From Variovorax paradoxus (GTDB taxonomy: Bacteria > Pseudomonadota > Gammaproteobacteria > Burkholderiales > Burkholderiaceae_C), in NCBI RefSeq assembly GCF_009498455.1, contig NZ_CP045644.1, forward strand, positions 3,537,001-3,601,000: a DNA stretch of 64,000 nt. The letters are read 5' to 3'. Both the position numbers and the translations under genes were made by a program. Below the pieces are notes generated by a model. The model had not been told where the DNA came from and searched no databases. It saw nothing but the letters and a program-made list of their open reading frames with translations. How positions within the stretch are numbered: the first letter of the stretch is position 1; each line of letters opens with the position of its first letter. Shown here piece by piece: positions 7,813 through 16,130 of this stretch.

Positions 7813-7824
7813 ATGCCTGCATAT
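7811..7824. promoter_or_regulatory. Dyad at the GntR gene start, candidate autoregulatory operator
   Basis: ATATGC-CT-GCATAT is a 6-bp inverted repeat with a 2-base spacer that covers the start codon of the GntR gene. A second, weaker dyad (TGCCA-AC-TGGTA) lies just upstream at 7837-7848. FCD-type regulators commonly bind short AT-containing dyads near their own start. The assignment is from position and symmetry only. Confidence 0.4.
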
Positions 7825-7899
7825 CAGCAGCTTCTGTGCCAACTGGTATGCAAGCTGTGTGCACCGAAATGGGCCGGCCGGGTCGCGCCGGCAGTGCGC

Positions 7900-9234
7900 C
7901 TACCGCTTGCCGAGCGCGCGGCGGGGCAGGGCCAGCAGCATGAGCAGCGCCGACAGCACCAGCGCACCGCTCAGCACATACAGGCTGGCCGTGAAGCCGC
8001 CCGTGAGCGTCTTGAGCGCGCCCACCATCATCGGCGCCACCAGCCCCGCGCTGCCGCCGATGGTGCTGATGAGCGCAATGCCCGCCGCCGCGGCGCTCTT
8101 CGACATGAAGCTGCCCGGAATCGCCCACAGCACGGTGAAGGCACTCGAGATGCCCATCGACGCGAGCGCCAGGCACAGCACGGCGGCGATGGGGCTTTGC
8201 ATGAAGAGCGTGGTCAGCGCCAGCCCGGCCGCGCCCGCGAGCGCGCCCAGCGCGAAGTGCCAGCGGCGCTCCTGGTGCCGGTCGGAGTGCCGCCCCACGA
8301 GGATGTTGGCCGCAATGCCCGCGATGGCGGGAATCACCGAATAGAAGCCGATCTGCAGCACGCTGAGGCCCATCGACTTGAGGATCGTCGGCTGCCAGAA
8401 CGACAGCGCATAGATGCCCAGGATGATGAGGAACGACATGAAGCCGATCAGCCACACGCGCCCGTCGCGCATCGCTGCGCCGAAGGTGTGGCGACCGGCG
8501 GCGCCGTGCGCGGCCTGGTCTTCGGCCAGCAGGCGCGCCACGCGTTGCTTCTCGGCCGTCGAAAGCCACGGCGCCTGCGCCGGGCTGTTCGACAGAAAGC
8601 GAAAGGCCATGACGCCCAGCAGCACGCTCGGCAGGCCTTCGAGCAGGAACAGCCACTGCCAGCCGCGCAGCGCCAGCACGCCGTCGAGGTAGGTCATCGT
8701 GAGCCCGGCGATCGGCCCCGCGACGATGGGCGCCGCGCCAAAGGCCATGAAGAACAGCGCGGTGGCCTGCGCGCGGCGGCGCGAGGGAAACCACAGCGTC
8801 AGGTAGAACAGCACGCCCGGCGCAAAGCCGGCCTCGAACACGCCGATGAGAAAGCGCAGCACGTAGAACTGCGTGGGCGTGGTGGCGAACATCATGGCCG
8901 CCGAGGCCAGGCCCCACAGGCCCATGATGCGCAGCAGCGTGGCGCGCACGCCGATCTTCGCGAGCATCAGGTTGCTCGGAATCTCGAACACCGCATAGCC
9001 GAGAAAGAAGATGCCGGCGCCCAGGCCGAACACCGCGTCGCTGAAGCCCAGCTGGTCCTTCATCTGCAGCTGCGCGTAGCCGACGTTGGTGCGGTCCAGG
9101 TAGTTCAGCACGTAGCAGGCGCACAGCAGCGGCATCAGCCGCCAGGTGATCTTGCGAAAGAGCGCGGCGTCTTCGCGCGCATCGGCCGAGGCCGGTGTGC
9201 GCGCGTCGGCGGCAGCGAGGGTGGCGGTGTTCAT
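7900..9234 (-). CDS. MFS transporter, anion:cation symporter (phthalate permease) type
   Basis: A 444-residue membrane protein with about 12 helices. The segment LNYLDRTNVGYAQLQM near residue 40 is the hallmark of the ACS family, which imports organic anions such as aromatic acids, sugar acids and dicarboxylates with protons. The ATG at 9234 has a strong AAGGAGA ribosome site; the frame is open upstream but that part is the overlap with the hydrolase region. It lies 43 bases after the metallo-hydrolase gene and 87 bases before the GntR gene on the same strand, so it likely supplies the substrate of that hydrolase. The ligand is unknown. Confidence 0.92.
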   Translation of the reverse strand: MNTATLAAADARTPASADAREDAALFRKITWRLMPLLCACYVLNYLDRTNVGYAQLQMKDQLGFSDAVFGLGAGIFFLGYAVFEIPSNLMLAKIGVRATLLRIMGLWGLASAAMMFATTPTQFYVLRFLIGVFEAGFAPGVLFYLTLWFPSRRRAQATALFFMAFGAAPIVAGPIAGLTMTYLDGVLALRGWQWLFLLEGLPSVLLGVMAFRFLSNSPAQAPWLSTAEKQRVARLLAEDQAAHGAAGRHTFGAAMRDGRVWLIGFMSFLIILGIYALSFWQPTILKSMGLSVLQIGFYSVIPAIAGIAANILVGRHSDRHQERRWHFALGALAGAAGLALTTLFMQSPIAAVLCLALASMGISSAFTVLWAIPGSFMSKSAAAAGIALISTIGGSAGLVAPMMVGALKTLTGGFTASLYVLSGALVLSALLMLLALPRRALGKR

Positions 9235-9277
9235 CGGTGTGTCTCCTTCTTGTTTGGCCGTCGCGTGTGCGAGCGGG

Positions 9278-10351
9278 TCAGGTCCGCACGAGCGCACCGA
9301 AGCTGGTTTCGCCCCACAGGTGGCTGGTCGGCGCACCCGGAAACAGCCAGTGCGGCGAGCACTCGGCCGATGGCACCACGTTGCTGAACCCGTGCAGCGC
9401 CGAGGTGCCCGCCAGCGTCTTCTCGAGCACCATCGACAGGTACTGGTCGTTGCTGCTTTCTTGCGTGTTGCCGTTGAGGATCACCTCCGCGCCCGTGGCC
9501 TGCGCATAGCGGCGGATGCCGTTGTGGCGCGACTGCAGCGGCGCCCAACTGTCGGCCGCCACGCCGTTCTCGCTGCTCACGCGCAGGCCGTCGGCGCAGC
9601 GGTAGACCAGCGAATGGTTGCCTTCGGTGTGCCCTGGCGTGTGGACCAGCGCGACGCCCCGGCCAAGCTGCAGGCTGCCGTCGAAGGCGACGATGCGTTC
9701 GGCCGGCACCGCGTCCAGGCCGTGCGGGCAGTACCACTCCGCCTGCACGGGCAAGAGGCCCTGCACATTCGCGAGTTCCTGGCGATGCACCAGCAGCTTC
9801 GCGTTCGGCAGCAGGCCCGGCGCGTCCGCACTGCCGAGCCAGCGGCGCACGTCCTGCGTGTGCAGGTGGTCGTAGGTGATGTAGTCGATCTGTTCGGGCG
9901 CCACGCCGCAGCTGGCGAGCGCCTGCAGCACGGTCTGGTAGACCGGCGCGATGGCCTTGTGCAGGAACTTCGGCGTCTGCTCGCTCAGGCGCTTGAAGTA
10001 GGGCGTTTCGTTGCCGGCCTCGAAGTCGGCCGGCGTGAAGAGCAGCGTGCGCAGCCGGCCTTCGAAGTCGTCGTACTGGATGAGCACGGTGCGCGCCAGC
10101 AGATGCACCATGTGCGGCTTGAGCAGCTGCTGCGAGTACACGCCGGTGAAGGCGAACCACGCGGGGTACGGAATGCGCAACAGGTTGAAGCTGCGCGCGA
10201 AGTGAACGGGCGGTGCGTCGAGCAGGCGCTCGCGCAGGGCTTGCGCGCCGCGGCGGATGGCGCGCAGGCGGTCTTGCGGCAGGGCGGCGTGGCGCGTGCC
10301 GTCGAGTTCGGTGATCTGCGCGAAGCCGGTGGGGTCGGGGTCTCGGGTCAT
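9278..10351 (-). CDS. MBL-fold metallo-hydrolase with an altered metal motif
   Basis: A 357-residue protein of the metallo-beta-lactamase fold. The expected HxHxDH motif is present as HLHTQD (His162, His164, Asp167), so the usual Asp and final His are replaced by Gln and Asp. A later HTPGHTEGNHS provides the next metal histidine. The N-terminal 150 residues are longer than in AHL lactonases. It is therefore a hydrolase or esterase/lactonase of a separate subfamily, with unknown substrate. The start at 10351 follows a CAGGAGAC ribosome site. It is the first gene of the minus-strand run with MFS, GntR and ABC importer genes, and diverges from nothing: a repeat element lies upstream. Confidence 0.85.
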   Translation of the reverse strand: MTRDPDPTGFAQITELDGTRHAALPQDRLRAIRRGAQALRERLLDAPPVHFARSFNLLRIPYPAWFAFTGVYSQQLLKPHMVHLLARTVLIQYDDFEGRLRTLLFTPADFEAGNETPYFKRLSEQTPKFLHKAIAPVYQTVLQALASCGVAPEQIDYITYDHLHTQDVRRWLGSADAPGLLPNAKLLVHRQELANVQGLLPVQAEWYCPHGLDAVPAERIVAFDGSLQLGRGVALVHTPGHTEGNHSLVYRCADGLRVSSENGVAADSWAPLQSRHNGIRRYAQATGAEVILNGNTQESSNDQYLSMVLEKTLAGTSALHGFSNVVPSAECSPHWLFPGAPTSHLWGETSFGALVRT

Positions 10352-10397
10352 GGTCGTCTCCTGTATTCGGCCGTGTTGGTTTTTCGACGTGCGGTGT

Positions 10398-10657
10398 CGT
10401 TCAGGGCGACGCTCCCGCCGACGGGGAGCCTTGCTCCGCGAATGTCCCCCGCCTTCGGCTCCTCCTTGATTTCGCTGCGCAAGGCACCCCATCGACGTGA
10501 GCGTTGGGCAGTGCAGCTGTTGATCGGTCGCACACCACCGCCGCGTCCCGTGCGCAGGACACTGGGTGCTTCCCGCAGCGAAATCAAGGAGGAGGGCGAA
10601 GCCCGGGGGACATTCGCGGAGGGAAGTACCCGGTGGCCTGTGCACTCGCCCTGAACG
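10398..10657. repeat. Large imperfect inverted repeat (two arms of about 93 bp, 73-bp spacer)
   Basis: The left arm at 10398-10490 and right arm at 10564-10657 are reverse complements of each other with scattered differences. Two blocks are exact: 10459-10479 against 10574-10594 (21 bp) and 10436-10451 against 10604-10619 (16 bp). The two arms are separated by 10491-10563. Transcribed, it would form a very long hairpin. It fills the 324-bp gap between the metallo-hydrolase and NTF2-like genes, which both read leftward. It encodes no transposase, so it is best seen as a non-autonomous, MITE- or REP-like interspersed element. I recall similar sequences from Variovorax-type genomes, but could not check. 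Confidence 0.8.
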
Positions 10658-10675
10658 CAACGCGCGCACCACCGG

Positions 10676-11176
10676 TCACGCCGTGGCGGCCTCAGGTTGC
10701 GGGGCCGTCTGGCCGAGCAGTCCGGCAACCAAGCCGCCCACCATCTCCGCAGGCACACCCACCAGCAGCTGGCGCAGCATCGTCAGCGTGTCGAAGTACA
10801 CGCGCTCGCAGACCAGCCGGTCGCCCTCGAAGATGAAGAAGGCGTTCATGCGGCAGCGAAAGCTGTTGCCCGTCGGCGGCAGGCCCTTGAGCGGGCCGCG
10901 GTGCGTGCCGAGCAGCCAGAACTCGACGATCACCGAGTCGTGGGCGTGGCGCAGCTGGATGATCTCGTGGCGCTGATCAGGGAAGGCGCGGCGCGTGTCG
11001 ATGTAGTACTGGCGCACGTCGGGGATGCCGTCGTGCACCTCGCCGCTGGGAATCAGCTCGTAGTGCGGATGCGGAAAGGTGCCGAGCACCGCGTCGAAAT
11101 CCTGCCGGGTCTCGTCGGCGAAATGGTCGAGCACGAGGCGCTCGCGGCGGGCTTGCAGGTCGGTCAGGGTGTTCAT
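10676..11176 (-). CDS. NTF2-like / SnoaL-fold protein
   Basis: A 166-residue protein with the pattern of polyketide-cyclase-like SnoaL and related NTF2-fold proteins: a helical start (RRERLVLDHFADETRQDFDAV), then a GEVHDGIPDVRQYY loop, and the final strands GNSFRCRMNAFFIFEGDRLV and CERVYFDTLTMLRQL. Such proteins are often isomerases, cyclases or binding proteins; no specific reaction can be named. The ATG at 11176 has a GGAG site and was preferred over an ATG at 11191 without one. It diverges from the Crp/Fnr-type regulator, which is the likely controller. Confidence 0.8.
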   Translation of the reverse strand: MNTLTDLQARRERLVLDHFADETRQDFDAVLGTFPHPHYELIPSGEVHDGIPDVRQYYIDTRRAFPDQRHEIIQLRHAHDSVIVEFWLLGTHRGPLKGLPPTGNSFRCRMNAFFIFEGDRLVCERVYFDTLTMLRQLLVGVPAEMVGGLVAGLLGQTAPQPEAATA

Positions 11177-11279
11177 CGGGGTGTGCTCCATGTGACAGGG
11201 ATGACAGGGGACATCGGGTTGCCGCGAATGCGTCGACCCGGGTGGCCTGCGTACTATCGACAGCCCCTCGAACCCAGAC

Positions 11280-11310
11280 TGTCCGGTGTTGGCAATCGGT
11301 GCCCCGGACA
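11280..11310. promoter_or_regulatory. Inverted repeat between the Crp/Fnr-type and SnoaL-like genes
   Basis: TGTCCGG (11280-11286) and CCGGACA (11304-11310) are exact inverted copies 17 bases apart in the divergent promoter region. The site may be a regulator-binding site or a 5' UTR hairpin. Its spacing does not match a standard Crp box. Confidence 0.3.
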
Positions 11311-11318
11311 AACCCGCG

Positions 11319-12041
11319 ATGCCACGGTCCTCCCTTTTCGCCAGCCCCGCCGAGCCGGATGCGCAGCACTCGCCCGTGCACAACAGCGACATGCGGCTGG
11401 CCGACGACGTGCAGCAGCGGCTGCTCGCGGTGGCGCACCGGCGCACGCTGGTGCGCGGCGAATCGCTGTTCCACAAGGGCTCGTCGCCCGACGCGCTGTT
11501 CGGCGTGGTCAGCGGCTCATTGCGCGTGAGCGTGGTCGCGCCGGGCGGTCGCGAAGCGGTGATCGCGATGCTGGAGCCGGGCCACTGGTTCGGCGAGGTG
11601 TCGCTGCTCGTGGGGCGCGAGCGCGTCTACGACACCTGCGCAGTCGACACCACCGAGATGGCCGTGGTCGCGGCGGCCGACTTCCATCGGCTGATCGCCG
11701 ACCACCCCGATGTGCACATGGCCTTCACGCGGCTCGTGTGCCTGCGGCTGCGCCAGGCGCTGGCCTGGATCGACGACGTGATCCTGATGCCGCTGCCCGT
11801 GCGGCTCGCGCACCGGTTGCTGACGCTCGATGCGCGCGCGGCCACGCCGGCGGAGGACGGCGGCGGCACGCTGCTGGGCGTGTCGCAGGAAGACCTGTCG
11901 TTCATGCTCGGCGTGTCGCGCCAGAGCGTGAACCGGCTGCTGAAGCTGTGGGAAGAAGATGGCACGCTGCGCGTGCGCTACCGCAGCATCGAGCTGCTCG
12001 ACCGCGCACAGCTGGAGCGGCACGCGGCCACGCCGCCCTGA
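11319..12041 (+). CDS. Crp/Fnr-family transcriptional regulator
   Basis: A protein of about 240 residues. The cyclic-nucleotide-binding beta-roll covers roughly residues 35-145 (KGSSPDALFGVVSGSLRVSV, GHWFGEVSLLVGRERVYDT) and the C-terminal helix-turn-helix is SQEDLSFMLGVSRQSVNRLL. No N-terminal cysteine cluster for an FNR iron-sulfur centre is visible, so the signal is more likely a small effector or cyclic nucleotide. The start is uncertain: the ATG at 11319 is used, a GTG at 11286 and an ATG near 11391 are alternatives, and none has a clear ribosome site. It diverges from the SnoaL-like gene with about 140 bp between. Confidence 0.88.
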   Translation: MPRSSLFASPAEPDAQHSPVHNSDMRLADDVQQRLLAVAHRRTLVRGESLFHKGSSPDALFGVVSGSLRVSVVAPGGREAVIAMLEPGHWFGEVSLLVGRERVYDTCAVDTTEMAVVAAADFHRLIADHPDVHMAFTRLVCLRLRQALAWIDDVILMPLPVRLAHRLLTLDARAATPAEDGGGTLLGVSQEDLSFMLGVSRQSVNRLLKLWEEDGTLRVRYRSIELLDRAQLERHAATPP

Positions 12042-12063
12042 ACGTGAGGGACGCTGGCGGGGT

Positions 12064-13041
12064 TCAATCCATCCGCGCGCCCGACGCCTTCACCGCCTTG
12101 TCCCAGCGCGGCGTTTCTGTTGCCAGGAAGCGCGCGAAGTCTTCGCTGCCCAGGTAGGCCGGGTCCGCACCCTGGCTCACCATGCGCTCGCGCACCTCGG
12201 GGCTGGTCAGCACCTGTTTGAACGCATCGCTGAGTTTGGCGACCACGTCTTTCGGCGTGTCCTTCGGCGCGAGGAAGCCGTAGAAGCCCACCACCTCGAA
12301 GCCCTTCACGCCCGACTCGATGACGGTCGGCACATCGGGCAGCGCGGGGTTGCGTTCGCGGCTGGTCACGGCCAGCGCGCGCACCTTGCCCTGCTTGTGA
12401 TAGTTGGCGGCCTGCGGAATCGATTCGGCCATGAACTGCACCTGCCCGCCCATCAGGTCGGTGAAGGCCGGGGCGCTGCCGCGGTAGGGGATGTGCACCA
12501 TGAAGATGCCGGTCGCGGTCTTGAACATCTCGGGCACGAGGTGGCTGATGCCGCCGTTGCCGGCCGAGCCGTAGTTGATCTGGCCGGGCCGCGCCTTGGC
12601 GTAGTCGATGAACTGCTTCAGGTTCTGTACCGGCAGCTTGGGCGTGACCAGCAGCGCCAGCGGCTGCATGGCCGTGCGCGCGATCGGCACGAAGTCGCGC
12701 TGCGTGTTGTAGGGCAGCTTGCTGTAGAGCGCGCCGTTGATCACCGCCACGCCGGTGTTGGCCAGCATCAGCGTGTAGCCATCGGCCGGGCTCTTGGCGA
12801 CCGCGTCGGCGCCCACCGAACCGCCCGCGCCGGGCTTGTAGTCGACGATCAGCGGCTGGCCGAGCACGGCCTGCAGCTTGTCGGTGAGCAGGCGCGCATG
12901 CTGGTCGAGCGGGCCGCCGGCCGGGAAGCCGATGACGACCTTGATCGGCTTGTCGGGGTAGGCGGCGATCACTGCCGTGGTGCCGAGCGTGCCGAGGGCG
13001 AAAGAAAGGACCGCCAGTGCGGTCCGGGTGGGCTTGTTCAT
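12064..13041 (-). CDS. Bug/TctC-family extracytoplasmic solute receptor
   Basis: A 325-residue secreted receptor of the tripartite tricarboxylate transporter family. Residues 1-26 are a signal peptide. The family pattern YPDKPIKVVIGFPAGGPLDQ is followed by VDYKPGAGGSVGADAVAKSP and DGYTLMLAN. Such receptors bind carboxylates or amino acids. In Comamonadaceae and Bordetella many are orphans with no TctA/TctB nearby, as here. The ATG at 13041 has a GGAGAC ribosome site. No neighbour suggests the ligand. Confidence 0.94.
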   Translation of the reverse strand: MNKPTRTALAVLSFALGTLGTTAVIAAYPDKPIKVVIGFPAGGPLDQHARLLTDKLQAVLGQPLIVDYKPGAGGSVGADAVAKSPADGYTLMLANTGVAVINGALYSKLPYNTQRDFVPIARTAMQPLALLVTPKLPVQNLKQFIDYAKARPGQINYGSAGNGGISHLVPEMFKTATGIFMVHIPYRGSAPAFTDLMGGQVQFMAESIPQAANYHKQGKVRALAVTSRERNPALPDVPTVIESGVKGFEVVGFYGFLAPKDTPKDVVAKLSDAFKQVLTSPEVRERMVSQGADPAYLGSEDFARFLATETPRWDKAVKASGARMD

Positions 13042-13082
13042 GATCCGTCTCCTTGTTGTGGAGACGATCATAAGCAGCGCGG

Positions 13083-13523
13083 TCAGCCGGCCAGCGTCGC
13101 CTTCAGCGTGATCTCGGGCACGCTCGCCAGCGCCTTCGACAGCGGGCAGCCGGCCTTGGCGGCGGCGGCGATCTGCTGGAACTTCGCCTCGTCCAGGTTC
13201 GGCACGCTGGCGTCGAGTTCCAGCGCGATGCGGTCGATCTTGAAGCCTTCGCCGTCCTTGGCCAGCCGCACGGCGGCGCGGGTGTCGATCTTCGTGGCGG
13301 CCAGGCCTTCCTTTTCGAGCGCGAAGGCAAAGGCCATCGTGAAGCAGGCCGCGTGCGCGGCGCCCACGATCTCTTCGGGGTTGGTGCCGCGCCGGTCGTC
13401 TTCGAAGCGGCTGGCGAAGCCGTAGGGATAGTCTTTCAGGGCGCCGGTCTCGGTGCTGACCTGGCCCTTGCCGGTCTTGCCGGCGCCTTCCCAGTGAACG
13501 CTTGCGTGCTTTTCTGCTGCCAT
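13083..13523 (-). CDS. osmC: OsmC peroxiredoxin
   Basis: A 146-residue protein that matches E. coli OsmC almost end to end in pattern: VHWEGAGKTGKGQVSTETG at the start, YGFASRFEDDRRGTNPEE, then the peroxidatic cysteine in AAHAACFTMA and the resolving cysteine in KAGCPLSKAL. It reduces organic hydroperoxides, using the two cysteines, and is usually induced by osmotic or oxidative stress. It is a single gene; the frame continues open upstream into the CHRD gene region, but the ATG at 13523 begins the conserved sequence. Confidence 0.95.
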   Translation of the reverse strand: MAAEKHASVHWEGAGKTGKGQVSTETGALKDYPYGFASRFEDDRRGTNPEEIVGAAHAACFTMAFAFALEKEGLAATKIDTRAAVRLAKDGEGFKIDRIALELDASVPNLDEAKFQQIAAAAKAGCPLSKALASVPEITLKATLAG

Positions 13524-13651
13524 GGCGATTCCTTCAGTCGGGGTGGTGGTGGGTTGCTCGGAGTGAGAACCGCAGGTATCGCTCCGAAAGCCGCCGCTGT
13601 CTGTAGTCGCAGGGCGCATCGCGCGTGGCGATGATCGCGCCCGGGCCGATC

Positions 13652-14209
13652 TCAGACGCCGTGCACGCCGGACGTGCTGCGCTTCAGCTGACCCCGGACT
13701 TCGCCCGCCGGCCAGGCCTGGGTCGACACGCTGACGTACCAGAGACCGGCCATGAGGTCGGCCATTTGTGCCGGCGTCAACGTGCTCGTGCCGGTCAGCT
13801 CGTAGCCGTCGCCGTCCGGGTCGCGCAGCTCGGCCCGGCTGTGCGGCGGCAGCTGGATCACCAGCGGGCCGTTGCTGCCCTTGGCGGCAGGGCCATGGAA
13901 GCCCGCGAGCGTCGCCGGCCCGCTCAGGCGCGCGTAGTTCACGCGCCACTGGAAGCTGCCGGTGGCGAGCGTCAGGGTTCCGAACATCGAGCCGCCGCCC
14001 TTGCTGCTTTTTCTGGGGAGGGGCGGAACCACCTCCTCGGTGCCGAGCCAGCAGTCGGCCATGAACCACGTCGGCGGCTCCTTGGGCTGCGAGGATGTCG
14101 CCGGCTCCTGCGGTCCGAACCTGGAGAGCAGCGCGCAGCCTGTCGCGGCCAGCGTGGCACCGAAGAGGACGATCCGTCGGCGGAGGGTGGGGCGGGCGGA
14201 ATCAGGCAT
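13652..14209 (-). CDS. CHRD-domain lipoprotein
   Basis: A 185-residue protein with a lipoprotein-like signal (RRRIVLFGATLAATGC) and a CHRD domain, recognisable by SFQWRVNYARLSGPATLAGFH and the closing QAWPAGEVRGQL. CHRD domains are beta-sandwich modules found in chordin and many bacterial secreted proteins; the bacterial role is unknown. Pro- and Ser-rich residues 30-45 form a flexible linker after the lipidated cysteine. The ATG at 14209 is preferred over an upstream GTG at 14260 because it starts the signal peptide at the usual distance from the cysteine. Confidence 0.85.
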   Translation of the reverse strand: MPDSARPTLRRRIVLFGATLAATGCALLSRFGPQEPATSSQPKEPPTWFMADCWLGTEEVVPPLPRKSSKGGGSMFGTLTLATGSFQWRVNYARLSGPATLAGFHGPAAKGSNGPLVIQLPPHSRAELRDPDGDGYELTGTSTLTPAQMADLMAGLWYVSVSTQAWPAGEVRGQLKRSTSGVHGV

Positions 14210-14407
14210 GGCAGACAGGCGCAGGTGAAGCGGAGCCCGCACGATAGCCGATGCGTTCACACGGCCAACGTACGACTAATGGGCGTCGCCAAGGTGACGC
14301 CCCGAGGGCTTCCCCGATGGGAGCGGCGGCCGCTGCGTCTTAGGCTGGCGCGCTGCGCCTTTTTCGCACCGCTTCTTTTTCTCTTTCCTTCCGCCTGTTC
14401 ACAGACC

Positions 14408-16105
14408 ATGCAACCACGCCCGCATTACAAGTTCTGGCCCAAGCGCCTCCCGCATTCGATCACCGTGCCCGCCACCTCGCTGTGGCACAACCTCGCGACC
14501 TCGGCGGCGCGCTATCCCGACAAGGCCGCGCTGGTCTTCTTCGGCCGCGTGCTGAGCTACCGCGAGGTGGCCGACCAGGTCGAGCGGCTGGCCGGCACGC
14601 TGCATGCGCTGGGCGTGCAGCGCGGCGACCGCGTGGTGCTGAACATGCAGAACTGCCCGCAGCTGGTGATCGCGCATTTCGCGATCTTGCGCGCCAATGC
14701 CGTCGTGGTGCCGGTCAACCCGATGAACCGGGCCGAAGAGCTCAAGCACTACATCACCGACCCCGACGCCAAGGTCGCGATCACCACCGGCGACCTCGCG
14801 GCCGAACTGGCCAAGGCCAGCGATGCGTTGCCGGCCGAGCAGCGCCTGTCGCATGTCATCGTGACCCAGTTCACCGACGCCTTCGATGCGAACGTGACCG
14901 GTGACGACGCCCCCGCGCCGGCCTGGGCCGACTGGCTTGGCACGCGCCATCCGCTGCCCGCGCTGGCGGGCGGCCAGGCGATGGCCTGGACCGACGCGCT
15001 CGCGGCCGGCCACCCGGCGCCCGCGCATGTCGTGGGTGCGAACGACATGGCGCTGCTGCCCTACACCAGCGGCACCACCGGCCTGCCCAAGGGCTGCGTG
15101 CACCACCATTCGAGCCTCATGCACAACGCGATGGCCGGCCAGCTCTGGGGCCAGGCGACGTCGGAGGCGGTGGTGCTGGCCGTGGTGCCGATGTTCCACA
15201 TCACCGGCGTGGTGAGCATGATGCACACCTCGATCCTCGCGGCGGCCACGCTGGTCATCATGCCGCGCTGGGACCGCGACGTGGCGGGCCGGCTCATCTC
15301 GCGCTGGAAGGTCACGAGCTGGACCAACATCCCGACCATGGTCATCGACCTCATGGCCAGCCCCAACTTCGCGAGCTACGACCTCACGAGCATGACCCAC
15401 ATCGGCGGTGGCGGCGCCGCCATGCCGCAGGCCGTGGCGCAGCGCTTGTTCGAGCAGTACGGCCTGAAGTACCAGGAAGGCTACGGCCTCACCGAGACCG
15501 CCGCGCCCTCGCACACCAACCCCTCGGACCACCCCAAGCAGCAGTGCCTGGGCATTCCGTTCATGAGCACCGACGCGCGCGTGGTCGACCCCGACACGCT
15601 GCAGGAGATGCCCATCGGCGAATCGGGCGAGATCATCATCCACGGCCCCGAGGTGTTCCAGGGCTACTGGAAGCGCCCCGACGCCACGAGGGCCGCCTTT
15701 GTCGAGTTCGAGGGCAAGCGCTTCTTCCGCTCGGGCGACATGGGCCGCATGGACGAGGAGGGCTACTTCTTCATCACCGACCGCCTCAAACGCATGATCA
15801 ACGCGAGCGGCTTCAAGGTGTGGCCGGCCGAGGTCGAGCTGCTGATGTTCCGCCACCCCGCGATCCAGGAAGCCTGCGTCATCTCGACCAAGGACGACTA
15901 CCGCGGCGAATCGGTCAAGGCCGTGGTGGTGCTGCGCGCCACGCACAAGGACACGACCGAGCAGCAGATCATCGACTGGTGCCGCGAGAACATGGCGGTC
16001 TACAAGATTCCGCGCAAGGTGGCGTTTGTGGATGCGCTGCCGAAGAGCGGCAGCGGCAAGGTGATGTGGCGGTTGCTGCAAGAAGCTGAGCAACCGGCGG
16101 CCTGA
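14408..16105 (+). CDS. Long-chain acyl-CoA synthetase-type AMP-binding ligase
   Basis: A 565-residue adenylate-forming enzyme that activates a carboxylic acid with ATP and joins it to CoA. The AMP-binding loop YTSGTTGLPKGCVH lies near residue 220, the YGLTETA motif near 360, the hinge DRLKRMINASGFKV near 460 and the C-terminal lysine in PKSGSGKVMW. The fatty-acid substrate class is likely from overall pattern, chain length unknown. The frame is open far upstream, but the ATG at 14408 begins the recognisable family sequence; its ribosome site is weak. The gene stands alone, with a GGGCGTC/GACGCCC hairpin at 14281-14302 in the 198-bp spacer before it. Confidence 0.92.
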   Translation: MQPRPHYKFWPKRLPHSITVPATSLWHNLATSAARYPDKAALVFFGRVLSYREVADQVERLAGTLHALGVQRGDRVVLNMQNCPQLVIAHFAILRANAVVVPVNPMNRAEELKHYITDPDAKVAITTGDLAAELAKASDALPAEQRLSHVIVTQFTDAFDANVTGDDAPAPAWADWLGTRHPLPALAGGQAMAWTDALAAGHPAPAHVVGANDMALLPYTSGTTGLPKGCVHHHSSLMHNAMAGQLWGQATSEAVVLAVVPMFHITGVVSMMHTSILAAATLVIMPRWDRDVAGRLISRWKVTSWTNIPTMVIDLMASPNFASYDLTSMTHIGGGGAAMPQAVAQRLFEQYGLKYQEGYGLTETAAPSHTNPSDHPKQQCLGIPFMSTDARVVDPDTLQEMPIGESGEIIIHGPEVFQGYWKRPDATRAAFVEFEGKRFFRSGDMGRMDEEGYFFITDRLKRMINASGFKVWPAEVELLMFRHPAIQEACVISTKDDYRGESVKAVVVLRATHKDTTEQQIIDWCRENMAVYKIPRKVAFVDALPKSGSGKVMWRLLQEAEQPAA

Positions 16106-16130
16106 GCCGCCGCCGCATCTTCTGCATCTG

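Noticed and set aside
9278..10351. Call as an AHL (quorum-quenching) lactonase
   Set aside because: The HxHxDH motif required in AHL lactonases is changed to HLHTQD and the protein is about 100 residues longer, so only the fold can be named.
13625..14407. N-terminal extension of the acyl-CoA ligase to 826 residues
   Set aside because: The added 261 residues are the antisense of the CHRD gene and have no ligase counterpart; the family sequence starts at 14408.
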